A stretch of DNA of 64,000 bases from assembly GCA_050084985.1 (NCBI GenBank), contig JBITNC010000001.1, positions 197,160,001 to 197,224,000 of the forward strand, read 5' to 3'. Shown here one piece after another: positions 33,927 to 46,500 of the stretch. Within the stretch, counting starts at the first letter, position 1, and each line of letters opens with the position of its first letter. The notes under the pieces are model-generated. The model was not told where the DNA came from. It searched no databases and saw nothing but the letters and a program-made list of their open reading frames with translations. The position numbers and the translations under genes were made by a program. Origin of the DNA: Nageia nagi. Lineage: Eukaryota; Pinophyta.

Positions 33927-34164
33927 TGTTAAAAATTCTAATGCATTATTGTTTGGTATCTAAAATGTAACTCATATAAATATTTAAATATATTTATAAA
34001 TACTTTTTTAGTATTTAGGGAATTAGATAAGTGTAACTTGACCATTCTTACCTCATGTAAACCTTGAGTAAAAATATTAGTTAAGGTGGGATTCTCTCCT
34101 ATAAATAGAGTGCTTGGCCTTGTTGTAAAGCACCTTTGAATAGAGAAAAGTTATGTTCATACTT
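33927..34164 (+). repeat. 5' LTR of copia B, first part
   Basis: It matches the start of the 3' LTR (55332-55580), including GCATTATTGTTTGGTATC and CCTATAAATAGAG. It ends at TACTT (34160-34164), the left target duplication of gypsy Y. Confidence 0.87.
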
Positions 34165-35364
34165 TGTGAGGATCCAAAATGAACCTCAAATCAAATATTA
34201 GTAAACTCAATAATCAAATACACAAACTAGGATTTCCAACACCCTCAACAATGCATCCATAATACCAATAATGGGCCTCTAGGGCACCAAAAAATACCAC
34301 AAGCTTAACATCATCCCTACAAGGCTTCCAATCACACCAAACACCCAAAAAATGCTTATATGATGGAAATGCAACTCTACAACATCCACAATATGAAAAA
34401 CTAATATAAATAAATGCTATAAAAACCAATGCATGCATAATTATGGAATAATGATGCTCAATGATGCCACATAAATAATATGAACAATACAACACTAAGA
34501 TCCAATGCCCAACAACCTGTATTATGATATGAGATGAATAGCAATACAAATCCTAGCTCCTAAAGATAGATTTTGGTCTCCAAGGAGCCAACTAGGGCAC
34601 AATAATGTGAAACCCTCATTGATATGTTACTAAACCATGGGATAAATGCACTCCCTCATAATTTGAATCCTCTCCACTAAAGAAGCCCTCCTCGAACCCT
34701 AGATATCCACTGAAGGAAGAAGTATATCCTCAAAATACCATTGAATGGGCTTAGTGCTCCACCAAAGTCTTAGCTAGTCAAGATCCTAATGCCTGCCTAC
34801 CCTTTAGATGCTTTTCCTAGGAAGAGTTACTTAGCACCACCAAGACTTATTTCCTGAAGGTCTAGTATAAATTATATAATAATCAAATGGTGATTATCAA
34901 TGAGGTCCTCATGTCTAATTATACTTTACATCATGTTCGATTCTCACCTTAGAATTATCCTAGGCCCATCTAATCCAACATTGGGATCAAAGAGGTCACC
35001 CATGCTAACATGGGGTTCATAGAGGTCATGAAGGCCCATCAAGCTAACATGGGGGTATTAGAGTGCTCAAGTACCAATGTGGGGGTGTGGGACCCTCCAT
35101 AATGTTGTACAATCATGCTAGAGTTCATCTAATCCATAAATACATCAATACACCTTGAGATTCCCATAATCTGAGATCTCTAATACAATATGAACCTACA
35201 ATACTACTCAAGAGGGAAACATCCCAATTGGGGCTCATAATGGGGTCCATAGGACCCATAAAAGCCCTACCTTGAGTTATAATGAGGTACATGAAAACAC
35301 ACTAAGTAAATATAGTACAAGATGATCCATCAAGTCCCATTATATATTTAAGGGGGACATCACA
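34165..35364 (-). repeat. LTR 1 of gypsy Y (3' end of the array)
   Basis: TGTGAGGATCC to GGGGGACATCACA, 1200 bp, the most complete of the three. The next bases on the plus strand, AAGATTCCCCTCTCAAG, are a polypurine tract on the minus strand. A minus-strand frame at 34549-34214 lies within the LTR and resembles nothing. Confidence 0.87.
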
Positions 35365-36159
35365 AAGATTCCCCTCTCAAGTTGCTTGCCCTGAAGTAAT
35401 GGTAAGACATCATAGCATAGTATCTTCCAAGAATCATTTGGTGTAATCAAGTAAAGCATGAAATGGTGGAAGGTAGTTGTAACCTATATTAACTTGAGTA
35501 GTAGTGAATCTCTAAATCCTAATTTCTTAGTGAGTTGCAAACACTTTGGTTTTTTGTAATTGTTCCTCATTAATACATGCTCCTAGAGGAACCTTCACAA
35601 CCATGGAAGTGCATACACTCTTATGTTGAATTGTAGTTGCAAAAACCTAGAAAATATAATCATCAATGTGAAATAGGTAGGACCTAAGCCCTATTCAAGA
35701 AGTAGTATCTCTTTTGCAACTTCAAGAATCTCATCAATCATCTTAGCATCATAAAACCTCAACGTGGGGTTCCAAACCTGTTAGATTCCCAATGTGGTGA
35801 TACCAATCTCCTTAATTCTTGATGTGGGATTCCATCCCTCCTGAACATCCAAGGTGGCCAAGCCATATTCTTGTATGCCCCATGTGGTATGCAAATCTCT
35901 CTAAAAGTTCGATGTGGGTGGTCTAGGCACCTACATACCCAATGTGAGTTTCTAAACCTCACATGGGTCCAAAGTAGGGGTCACATATCTCTCATGCTCT
36001 AATGTGAGCATTCCTAGCTCCTCAATCAATACCATATCCTTTCTTGCAATCTCCTCCTTCATCCTACACCACTTGATTACCTCCAAGTGATTATTATACA
36101 ACTATGGACTATCATATCATATGCCCTATAGTGTATGCATATTATCATCTACTTTGAAA

Positions 36160-37330
36160 CTTATTATGAGTTTTTGATAATTGGTATGAATATCACCCAA
36201 ATCAAATAACCATTGCACTCTAAGGATGAAATGAAGATACCCCTTCAATGGGTAGAGCTATAATTCCTCTCTTACCACATAGCTTTGCAGCCTCACCCCA
36301 AATCACTCCATGATGTGATCCACTAGCATGAGTTTTGCATTGGCATTGGAAACTCAAAACCCTTAAAACCCCTTGATCTTCAAGTTCTTCCTCTTGAAAA
36401 AACTAATATTAATGAAGTTATGGGATGCTATAGGATCAATCATCACCATCACATCCTATCCACATGCTTGCCCCATAATATTCAATGTCAAAAACTTATT
36501 CATCCCATGGAGTGAAGCGATCATACTCCCTAATGTGCTCTCAACTTGTAGTGACCCAGAATCCTCCATACTTGCTCCCAACTCCAAATCCAAATCCTTT
36601 AAATTTCCATCTATCAACACCTAGATGAAGTGCACTTATCCCTTCCCCAAAAAATGATATTCATGCTCCCAAGTATTCTTGCAATAGAAGCACTTACCCT
36701 CATCTTGCAGATTCCTCTATGTAGTTGCATCCAATTAATCCATCCTGGATGAAGGAGGCATCTTGGGATTGCTAGGCCCCTTAACAAATAGCTTTTGGTT
36801 CATTAGTCTTTTGGAAATTAATCCTCCCCTAAGGGATTTCATGGTAGGATCTAAATTATAGGATGTGCAAATCACATCATAAAGGATCCTTGGAAAGGAA
36901 ACTTTGACCATTCCTCTCAAAGGTTCTACCAAACCCTTAATGAAGAGGAAAGTCAATCTTTCCTTCAGAATGTGGTGGATCATAATGACCAACCTTTGAA
37001 TCTCTTTCATGAACTTGTTAATAGTCTTTGATTACCTCAAAGCTATCAAATATTAGAAGTAGTAATTCTCCTTCTTTCAATCGAATCTCTTCACTATCCT
37101 CCTAATGAACTCATCAAATGAGGTGATCAGTGAATACCCTTGGTTGATCACCCCATGCTACCACCACTCTAGGGAATCACCCTCCAAATGCAATGATGCA
37201 AATTTAATTGTATCCTCATCAAATATGATATGGTTTAAGGTAAAGTATGTCTACAATTGATGCAATGATACCCTAATCATCATCTTCTTCCCATCAAACA
37301 TAGGAACTTACATCTTATTGATCTTATGAT
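36160..37330 (-). pseudogene. gag and protease of gypsy Y, unit 1
   Basis: The minus strand reads FASLHLEGDSLEWW near 37190, ITSFDEFIRRIVKRFD, then in the open frame 37010-36735 MKEIQRLVIMIHHILKERLT and KGLVEPLRGMVKVSFPRIL. This is the retrotransposon gag domain. A zinc-knuckle-like CFYCKNTWEHEYHF follows near 36690. The protease region reads LGSMIASLHGMNKFLTLNIM and VMVMIDPIAS-stop-NFIN near 36420, where IDSGASHNFI would be expected, so the active-site motif is changed. No pol follows before the LTR. Stops and frameshifts are present throughout. Confidence 0.8.
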
Positions 37331-38398
37331 GCAAATCCCTCTTATCCTCCCACTAGCCTCTTAAATGTTGTTGGCTATGAATGTTACCACCCTTTAATCC
37401 TAATAACTCTAAGTACCCATTGAAGTTAACATCTTTCCTCAAATCTAGTTCCAATATGGTGTATTCCCTGGATATCTTATTCAACTCTAATGGACCAAGT
37501 ATTTTTCCCTTCAAGGCCTCCCCAACCTTTTACATAAGCATAGGTTTGGATGGTATCAGAATCATTGATTACTCCTCTAATTTCCCAACATCCTCCTTTA
37601 GGTACCTCCTAAGATAGGGTTTGCATGCTAAGGCACATTATGTGAATGGAATCTTTGGAATCTGGCTTCTGGATGGCACATTAATTCATGGTGAGTAGAC
37701 TTCCTATCCCTCATTCTCCATGTCTTCCTTAGGTTATGATCATAATATATCCAATCTTTCTTATAAGACTCATCTCTATCATCTTCAATTGTACATGGGG
37801 TCACTTGGCCTCCCTTAACTTGATGTAGGGTATAATGGCTCTCCCTAGCCTAATGTAGGCCATCTCTTTCATCCCTAACTTGTTGTGGACCCTCTATCTC
37901 ATCCCTAGCTTCATGTGCATGATATCTTCCTCCTTTGGTTGATCAACAATCCTCTAGATCTTCTTGATTCTATCGATGTGCCTTTGATTCTTCTATGTTA
38001 TGTCATTTGCATCTCTTAGTCTCCATAGGCTCTTCATGATATCCCAAAAACCTAAATATCTTTTGGTTCATGGTGTTCATAAGCCTAGGCATATTTTGAA
38101 TAGCCAAAATCAACTCACTAAATTTATGTCTAGGAGTGGATTCTCATTTTGGAGTGGGGCTTCTCCTATGATTCAATCTTTTTCTCTCTCCTTACGTATC
38201 TTATGCAACTCCCTCATCATCATGCAACCTATCTTCTATGCAATCATTTTCCCATTATCATGTCTCCTCACTCTTGATGGAATGCTCTAATGCCTCCATC
38301 AATCTATTGCTCTTCCTAGTAGATTTCATTTCCTTCTTGCTAGATTGGGTATAGTAACAGTGAATATTGGGTCTCATGCATAGGCTGGCAAGATCTAG
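37331..38398 (-). other. N-terminal gag/leader part of gypsy Y, unit 1
   Basis: About 1 kb between the primer site and the recognisable gag domain. Several stretches look C-rich on the plus strand (G-rich in element orientation), with repeated CCTAG/CTTCATG motifs around 37800-37920. No domain is identified. The corresponding part is missing from unit 2. Confidence 0.45.
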
Positions 38399-38410
38399 GA
38401 TCTGATACCA
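38399..38410 (-). promoter_or_regulatory. primer-binding site of gypsy Y
   Basis: The minus strand reads TGGTATCAGATC, the initiator tRNA-Met site with one mismatch (GAGC to GATC), two bases inside LTR 2. Confidence 0.82.
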
Positions 38411-38412
38411 CT

Positions 38413-39120
38413 TGTGAGGATCCAAAATGAACCTTACATCAAATATTAGTAAATTTAATAATCAAATTCATAAACTAGGGTTTCCAACACCCTCAATAAT
38501 GAATCCATAATACCAATGATAGGCCTCTAAGGTACCAAACAATACCACAAGCATGACATTAGTCTGCTAAGGCTTCTAATCACACCAAATACCCAACAAA
38601 TGCTTACAATTATCAAAATACAACTCTACAATATCCATAATGGCCATAATATGGAAAACCAATATAAATAAATGCTACAAACATCGACACATGCATAATT
38701 ATATAATAATGATGCTTAACGATACCATATACATAATATGAATAATACAACATTGAGATCCAATGCCCAATGACCTATATTATAATATGAGATCCAATGC
38801 TAATGTGGGGGTCTTGGAGTGCTCATGTACCAACATGGGGGTGTGGGATCCTCCCTAATGTTGTGTAAGCATGCTAGAGTCTATCCAATCCATAAATGCA
38901 TCAATACACCTTGGGATTCCCATAATCTAAGATATCCAATACAATATGAACCTACCCTACTAATCAAGAGGGAGTCATCCCAGTTGGGGCTCATAGTGGG
39001 GTCCACATGACCCATAAAACTCATGTCCTAAGTTACAATGAGGTATATGAAAATACACTAAGTAAATATAGTACAAGATGACCCAACGGGTTCCATTACA
39101 TATTCAAGGGGGATGTCACA
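38413..39120 (-). repeat. LTR 2 of gypsy Y (middle)
   Basis: TGTGAGGATCC to GGGGATGTCACA, 708 bp. Compared with LTR 1 it lacks about 0.5 kb between ATATGAGAT and GCTAATGTGGGGGTC. It serves as the 5' LTR of unit 1 and the 3' LTR of unit 2, and the AAGCCTCCCCTCTTG polypurine region follows it. Confidence 0.87.
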
Positions 39121-39949
39121 AAGCCTCCCCTCTTGAATTGCTTTCCCTCAAGCAATGGTAATATATAGTAGCATATTATCTTCCAAGAATCCTTTGGTGC
39201 AATCATTTGAAGCATGCAATAGTGGAGGGTAGCTATAACCTATATCAACTCAAGCAATAGTAAATCTCCAAATCTTGATGTGTTAGTGAGTTACAAACAC
39301 TTTAGTTTGTTGTAACTATTCCTCCTTAATACATTCTCCCAGTGGAACCTTCACAACCATGGAAGTGCATACACTCCTATGCTGAATTATACCTATAAAA
39401 ACCTAGAAAATATAATCATCATTATGAAACAGGTAGGACCTAAGCCCTCTTCAAGAAGTAGTCTCTCTTTAGCAACTTCAAGACTCGCATTACTCATCTT
39501 GGCCTCTTCAAGCCTAAATGTGGGGTTCTAAACCTCTTGGATTCCCAACATGGTGATACTAATCTTCTCAATGCCCAAAATAGGGTTCCATCCCTCCTAA
39601 ACATCCAACATGGCCAAGCCATCTTTTTGTATGCCCTGCATAGCATGCTAAGCTCTCCATAAGTCCAATGTGGGTGGTTTAGGCACCTGCATACTCAATG
39701 TGAGTTCCCAAACCTCTTATGGGTCCAACATGGGGGTCCTAGCTCTCCCATGCTCCAACATGAGCCTTCCTAGATCCTAAGTCATTTTTGTAGTTTTTCC
39801 TACAATCTCCTCCTTCATACTACACCACTCAATCACCTCTAAGTGAATGTTGTCCACCTATGGATTATCATCCTATATGCCCTATATTTTATGCATCTTA
39901 CCATATACTTTGAAACTCATAGTGAGTTTTTGATAGTTGGTATGAATAT

Positions 39950-40940
39950 CAACCAAATTTAATAGCCATTACACTCCAAGGATGATATGAGAATGCCCCT
40001 TCAAATGGTAAAGGTAGAAGTCCTCTCTTACCACATAGCTCTACAATGTCATCCCAAATCACTCCATGATGTGACCCACCAACATGAGTTTCCCATTAGT
40101 ATTGGAAACTTGGAACCCTTCAAACCCCTTGGTCTTTAGGTTCTTCCTCTTGGCAAAGATAATATCAATGAAGTTGTGGGATGCTCTAGGGTCAATCATC
40201 ACCATTACATCTTGTCCACATGCTCGCCCCATAATCTTCAATGTTAAGAAATTCTTCACCCCATGGAGTGAAGTGATCATGCTCCCTAATGTGCCCTTAG
40301 CTCGTAGTGATCCAGAATATACCATACCTTCTCCCAAACCCAAATTTGAATCCTCTAAATCTCCATCTATCAATAGCTCAATTAAGTACAACTATCCCTT
40401 CCCCAAATAATGATGTTTGAGCTCCTAATTCTTCTTGCAGTAGAAGCACTTACCCTCATCTTCCAACTTCCTTCATAGAGTTGCATCCAAATAATCCATC
40501 CTAGATGAAGAAGGCATCTTAGCCTTGTTAGGACCCTGAACAAATGACTTCTATTTTGTTATCCCCTTAGCAAATAGTCATACCCTAAGGGATTTTATGG
40601 TAGGCTTTAAATCATAGGCTACTCAAATCACATCATCAAGGCTCCTCAGAGAGGACACCTTGACCATTCCTCTCAAAGGTTCTATTAAACCCTTAATAAA
40701 GAGGAAAGTTAATCTCTCCTCCAGAATATGGTGGATCATAATGGCCAACCTCAAAAACTCTATCACAAACTCATACACCATCTTTGTCTACCTCAAAGTT
40801 GTCAAATCTCAAAAGTAGTCATTCTCCTTCTTCCAATTGAATCTCTTCACCATCCTCCTAATGAACTCATTGAATGAGGTGATGAGTGAGTACCCTTGGC
40901 TGATCACCCCATGCCACCATCACTCTAGGGCATCATCCTA
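39950..40940 (-). pseudogene. gag and protease of gypsy Y, unit 2
   Basis: The open minus frame 40391-40059 reads GTLGSMITSLHGVKNFLTLK, GQDVMVMIDPRASHNFI and FAKRKNLKTKGFEGFQV. This is a gypsy protease in which the expected IDSGASHNFI has become IDPRASHNFI. Upstream (40930-40560), gag pieces matching unit 1 are visible in broken frames (EPLRGMVKVSS, FEVDKDGV-like). About 1 kb of gag is missing at 40940, where the sequence jumps to the part before the primer site. There is no pol. Confidence 0.8.
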
Positions 40941-41116
40941 TTTGATTGAATCTCTTCACTATCTTCTATGAAATTATTTGTCCATTATTACCTTTCCTCA
41001 CTTTGGATGGCCCGATTCAATGCCTCCATCGATCTATCACTCTTCCTAGCAGATGTCATTTCCTTGTTACTAGATCTTGTGTAGTAACAGTGAATCTTGG
41101 GTCTCATGCATAGACT

Positions 41117-42280
41117 AGATTTTCAACACCCTCAATAATGCATCCATAATACCAACAATGGGCCTTTAGGGTACCAAACAACACCACAAACTTGATGTCA
41201 ACCCTCTAAGGCTTCCAATCATACCAAAAACCCAACAAATACTTACAATGATGGAAATACAACTTTACAACATCCACGATGGCCATAAATGGAAAACTAA
41301 TATAAATAAATGCTACAAACACCAACATATGCACAATTATGGAATAATGATGCTCAACAATGCCACATACATAATATGAATAATACAACATTGAGATCCA
41401 ATGCCCAACAACCTATATTATGTTATGAGATGAACAATAATATAAACCCTAGCTCCCAGAGTTGGATGTTGGCCTTCAAGGAGACAACTAGGGTACAATA
41501 ATGTGAAACCCTTATTGATATGGTACTGAACCATGGGATAGATGCACTCCCTTAGACTTTGAATCCTCTCCATTGAAGGATCCCTCCTCAAACATTGGAT
41601 ATCCATTGAAGGAAAAATGGTATCCTCAAAATACCATCGGATGAGCTTGGTTCTCCACCAAAGTCATAGATAGTCACAATCCCAATGCCTACCTACCCTC
41701 TAGATGCTTCATCTAGGAGGAGTTTCTTGGCACCACTAAGACTTGTTTCTTGAAGGTCTAGTATAAATTGTAAAATAATAAATGGTAATTATCAATGAGG
41801 TCCTCATGTCTATTTGTACTTTACATAATATTCGATTCTCATCTCAAAATCATCCTAGGCCCATATAATCTAATGTTGGGGTGAAATAGGTCAACCATGC
41901 CAACATGGGGCTCATAATGGTCCAGTGTACCAACATGGAGGTCATGAAGGCCCACTAAGCTAACATGGGGGTCCTAAAGTGCTTAATTTCCAATGTGGGA
42001 GTGTGGGACCCTCACTAATGTTAAGCATGAATGCTAGAGTCTATCCAATCCATAAATACATCAATACACCTCAAGATTCCCATAATCTAGGATCTCCAAT
42101 ACAATATGAACCTACCCTACTACTCAATAGGAAGACATCCCACTTGGGGCTGATAGTGAGGTCCATAGGATCCATAAAATTCCTATCCTAAGTCACAGTG
42201 AGGTTTATGAAAATACACTAAGTAAATATAGTACAAGATAAACCAACAGGTCCCATTACATATTCAAGAGGGACATTACA
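41117..42280 (-). repeat. LTR 3 of gypsy Y (5' end of the array, inner edge deleted)
   Basis: It matches LTR 1 from TTTCAACACCCTCAATAATG on and ends GGGACATTACA. The first ~75 bp of the LTR, the primer site and some leader are lost; the join is near 41113-41120 between GCATAGACTAG and TTTTCAACACC. A CTAG shared by both sides suggests a microhomology deletion. TSD TACTT follows at 42281-42285. Confidence 0.83.
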
Positions 42281-42415
42281 TACTTTGTAGGTTGATAGGA
42301 TGAGAGAAAGGTTGTAAGCATTGTAAGAATTATCTTTGAGAATCAAAATTCTTGAGTTTAAATGGAGAACTCTCACCTTGAGAGGAACCACTATACTTAC
42401 TAAGGGGTAAGTGCA
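42281..42415 (+). repeat. 5' LTR of copia B, second part
   Basis: It resumes with TACTTTGTAGGTTGATAGG and matches 55579-55710 of the 3' LTR (GCATTGTAAGAATTATCTTT, CTTGAGAGGAACC). Beyond about 42415 the match is lost, roughly 100 bp before the expected LTR end. Confidence 0.8.
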
Positions 42416-42899
42416 ATGAGATGAGTCCCACTTTTGGCAAAAAAGTAGAAGTGTTTTCCCTTATTTTTAGGTTTAGTCACTCTTGATTTTAAAATTTGAA
42501 GCACTTATAATCCGAGTCTTGGAAAAGATCACTTGGGTAAAAATATAGTTATCGAACTCTAGTTTTCAAATATGTAATTTATGCTAATAATCAGATGATA
42601 GAAATAAATATTTGATATGCATATTTAAAAGCCATTCTTTAAAAAATAAAGTTTTAGGACTGTACTCCATCATGTTCGGCAAGCATAATTGGACCTAAAT
42701 TAAAATATTTTTAAAATCCTTTTGGGTAAAGATATCTAAGATAGTAAAGATTATAAATGATATTTTTTGTAATTTTTTCAAGAATATTTTATTTTTTATT
42801 GACCCTAATTATTGTTTGAAAAAGTGCTCACATCCAACAAGCATAATTTGACCTAAACTTATTATTTTTTATTTTTTATTTTTCTTATGTTGGAGGATA
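42416..42899. other. unassigned segment between the copia B LTR and the LINE
   Basis: No gene is seen. GCAAGCATAATTGGACCTAAA near 42679 recurs as ACAAGCATAATTTGACCTAAA near 42836, a diverged direct repeat about 157 bp apart. It may be the LINE 5' region, B leader, or another insertion. Confidence 0.4.
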
Positions 42900-43079
42900 T
42901 ATTTTTCAAAGGAATCCTAACCTTTTACATGGCCTATTCCTATGAATATATTACAATTTAGCTCATATATGAGGCTTGGGTTGGCCAAATCAAAAGTCCA
43001 CATTCAGGTTTGATTCAAAAGAAGTTTCAAACCATGTCCCTCAAGCTAACCAAGGCATGAACAATTCGAATAGAGAGCA

Positions 43080-43570
43080 ATCATTTTAATTTCTCCTAAA
43101 TGGAAATGTAATATTGTTACTTAGGGAGTTGACCCTTCTAATCAAGCCATCTAGGTCCTTCTTGAGATTTTTGGAAAACCCTTGGTAGTGTCAATATTTA
43201 TGCTTCTAATGATGCCAGGAAAGAAAAGAGTTATGGCATTGGCTCACCTCTTCTCTACCTCTTTACACCTAGGTTTTGTGTGGGGATTTCACTATGGTTG
43301 AAAAGTATTTAGAAAAAGTAAGTAAAGTCATTATGATATGGAATTTGTGCAAGTAGGAAGCATGGTTTTTTATGAAAAAAAGCTTATGCTTTTTTACCCT
43401 AATTGCACCTTTTCCCCTACTGACTTTCCTAAAGCTTAGTGGTTTACCTAGTCAAATTTCCAAGATGATGAAGCTCATGTACTCAAATATCTTGACAAAG
43501 CCATGATTTTGGAGTGTGACTTCTTTCATTTTCAAAGGCTATCCTTTACTTTTCCCATTAGTTTTTTTGT
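43080..43570 (+). pseudogene. LINE endonuclease (EEP fold), degraded
   Basis: Broken frames read SPKWKCNIVT-like, GVDPSNQAI-stop-V and, near 43270, CGDFTMVEKYLEK. The last is the CGDFNMV(E) block of apurinic-type endonucleases in plant L1 elements, with Asn changed to Thr. KKLMLFYPNCTFSP, FQDDEAHVLKYLDKAM and a downstream PIS-like region follow. The domain would nick target DNA. Order and spacing to the reverse transcriptase fit an L1 ORF2. Confidence 0.7.
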
Positions 43571-45480
43571 TAATGGTACTACTCTTTTAGACCATTCTCT
43601 AATACTCTTTGCAATTGCTTTCTCTCAAGCTCCCACTCATAATTTTCCCTCACCCTTTTACATGAACACTTTCATTTTGTAATCCTTTGTAATAAAAGAT
43701 CGCATTTGTAGGATCTGGAATCTTCTTCCCATGTCCTTAGGGTCTTTTGGATGGATTCAATGGTGGAATCAAGTGATAATTTGCACTACTAAAGTGTTAC
43801 ACATATTGGGGGTGGAGTTTGCTAAGAGATGAAGATGATCTAATTTTGCTATTAAGGAAGAGCTTGCTCAGGCTAATTGAGACTTGGAGGTTAATCTCTT
43901 CAATCAGTAAGCCCAAGACTATGCTGTTGCTCTTTGACATGAGATTAGGAAAGTTGAATTGTATGAAGCTAGAGGTGCCCAGCTTTGAGCCCGACTTAGT
44001 TGGCTTAAAGTGGGGGATAGAGTTACAAAAGCATTTTTTTGGCATCTTAGGCCCCTATTCATGTAACTTAGTTCAAATCCACTCAATTAGATGGGGTCTA
44101 TTTCATCAACTAGCCAAAGATTATGGAGGTTTTTATCAAGCATTATTCGTTAATTTTTGTTTCTCAACTTTTAACCCCTACAAGAATAGATGCTATTGCA
44201 GAGTGCAAATCTATCATACCTCAAAAGTTGTCTCCATCTCATAAGGACCTTTGTGATGCTTCCCTTTATTTAGAGGATTTGAAAGTTTTCCTTTCTCAAA
44301 TGGCCAATGATAAAGCTCCTAGAATTGATGGCTTCCCTTGTGAATTTTACAAAGAATTTTAGGACATGGTCGGCCTCGATTTGCTCCAAGTTTATAAAGA
44401 AGCCTTGGTCTAAGGTTCTTTAGGCCCAATGCTTAATAAAGATAATATTAAGTTTATCTCTAAGCTTGAATATCCTGAAGTGATTACAAATTGGCATCCC
44501 ATCACTCTATTAAATGTGAGATACAAATTATAACCAAGGCTCTTGCTCTTAAGCTTTGATATTGGCTTCCCATAATTATTCATCCTAAGTAGACTAGTTT
44601 TGTTATGGGAAGATATATTTTGGATAATGTAATTGTAATCTAGGAAGGCATGGAATGGGCCCACTCCTCTAATCAAGATGCTATATTCATTAAAATTGAT
44701 TTTGAGAAAGCATATGATCGAATTGAATGGAATTTCATCATTGATATACTATAAGCTATGGGATCTGACCCTATTTTCTTATAATTTATTTTGATGTTTT
44801 TCAAATATGCATCTATAGTTCTCATAATGAATGGGACCCATTCTGGTTCTACTGCTTTAGCTTGATCTATTCACCAAGGTTGTCCTCTAGTCCTCTCTCT
44901 ATTCATTCTTACTACTAAAGTCTTTGGCTATCTTATTGCTTATCAAGCTTTCCACTGTCTTCTTAAGTGGATTTCCCTTCCTAACTCACAAGTTCATCTT
45001 TTAAATGGCCATTTTCTGATGATTCCTTTCTCACTCTTAGAGAAGATGAGCAATTTGTTACAAATGCCTTAATACTTTTTACTTGGCTTCATATTCTAAT
45101 ATTCAATGGTAGAGAAAATTTCTTGCTACAAGCAATCTATTCATACACTTTGTGACTAGCTTACTCATTTTCCTAGGAAGTGGATTCAAAATGGTGATAG
45201 GTTTAAATTTATAGGCATTCCTTTTTCCTTCCAAGCTTCTCCTACTCAACTTTGGAATTTTTTAGTGTAAAAAGTTTTAAAAAAATAATTATTAGGCAAC
45301 TAAGAAGTTATATTTGGCTGGGAAGATTCAAATTTTTTCCAAGGTGTTGACTTTTAACCATGTATACTATTCTTCTTGTTGGGTTCCTTCCAAAATTTGT
45401 TATCCAAAACTTGATAAGATTCTCTATGATTTTATTTGGGCATCTAATGCTCATAAGAAAGGGTTTCATAAAGTGGCTTG
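43571..45480 (+). pseudogene. LINE reverse transcriptase, degraded
   Basis: A linker reads FYMNTFIL and IWNLLPMSLGSFGWIQWWNQ near 43660-43770. The RT itself shows QMANDKAPRIDGFPCEFYKE (44290), NWHPITLLNVRYK, DAIFIKIDFEKAYDRIEWNF (44680, first catalytic Asp), SIHQGCPLVLSLFILT (44870) and WPFSDDSFLTL near 45010, which is the FADD catalytic block with Ala changed to Ser. Frames change repeatedly and stops are frequent. Motif sequence is that of plant L1-like LINEs rather than an LTR element. Confidence 0.85.
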
Positions 45481-46279
45481 AAAATTTCTTATCTTCTTTG
45501 GGTTGTTGGGGGTATTGGGTTGTTTAACTATGAGATCCAAGGGTATGCTCTCTATGAAAAGTGGATTTCAAGAGCCTTAACTAGATAAGAAGCCTGAAAA
45601 ATTCTTATCCATCATTGTTTAACCTTAGGTATTCTCTTTGCAAAAAAAGTTTGGAAAGGCATGTCTCTATAGCTAATTCTTATGATTCCTATTTTAGTCA
45701 AAATTACTAGCTCATTTGTTATCAAGAGTATTTGGAAATATTGGGAAGCCTTCAAGCCCTAGCTTTCATGGTAACTCTACAATAAGTTTACAAGGGTCTC
45801 AATTTCCATAATTAATTTGTGATGGCATCCTATAATTTGCATTAAAGATCTTACTTTGACTAAAATTCAATGGATTTGAGATTTAAGGTTTCATAAAAAG
45901 GGAATAAATTCTCTTTTTGATTTTTTATCCTCACACCAAGACTTGGTTCTCCTAGGAAATATTCAAAATATGTTATGGTCTAAAGGTAGATGATAAAACC
46001 ACTTTTGATATTATGATTGACTATACTCCTTTATCTGTTTGGTCTCATCTTAGCAAGCAGTTTCAAAAACCTTGGTGGTCTGATTGGTCTTGGCCCAAGA
46101 ATGTTAATTTTTTGAAATATAAGCCTCATCTTAGATATACTTGGATTTCCTCCAATGTTTCCATGGTTGATACTCTAAACTTGCAATGGAATTTTATGTC
46201 TACTTAGTCATGGTGGTCTCTTTAGTTCAATGTAGTTTGGGCTAAGTATTTAAAACCCAAGAAGAGTTTCTTTACTTAG

Positions 46280-46500
46280 AGTCTACTTCATTAGGGACTT
46301 CCTATTGGTCACTGTCAAGTGTATTTGGGTGTCCTTAACTTGAGTTGTGCTTTTTGTTTGGAATTGGAAGATTTTGTTCATGTGTTTGGGTCTTATCCTA
46401 AAGCTTGTGAAACTTGGGATTGGGTTCTCTCTTTTTTCAATCCTTTCCTTACTTCTCATGTTATTTAGGTTCATGCTATCTTAGGAGATCTTGTCATGTC
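46280..46500 (+). pseudogene. LINE zf-RVT domain
   Basis: The frame reads LSCAFCLELEDFVHVFGSYP and KACETWDWVLSFFNP. It matches the CxxC...E...H(V/L)F..CP.A...W pattern of the zinc-binding region after plant LINE reverse transcriptases, with the third Cys changed to Ser. Similar but distinct fragments occur on the minus strand at 11.3 and 12.3 kb. Confidence 0.75.

Larger units (their letters stand above)
34165..42280 (-). mobile_element. gypsy element Y with three LTRs and two internal regions
   Basis: The order on the plus strand is LTR (34165-35364), internal (35365-38412), LTR (38413-39120), internal (39121-41116), LTR (41117-42280). All parts point the same way (minus). The outer edges, TGTGAGGATCC at the left and GGACATTACA at the right, are flanked by TACTT on both sides, so the whole array behaves as one insertion in the copia B LTR. 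Each internal region carries gag and protease remnants and no reverse transcriptase or integrase. The second unit lost about 1 kb of gag and the inner edge of its LTR. Confidence 0.88.

Noticed and set aside
34214-34549. 111-codon minus-strand frame, and similar frames in the other Y LTRs
   Set aside because: It lies wholly inside an LTR of gypsy Y and is broken in the other two copies. It has Tyr/Cys/His-rich composition as expected from AT-rich LTR sequence.
43819-44244. 141-codon open frame as an independent gene
   Set aside because: It is the linker and finger region of the LINE ORF2 and continues into clear reverse transcriptase motifs.
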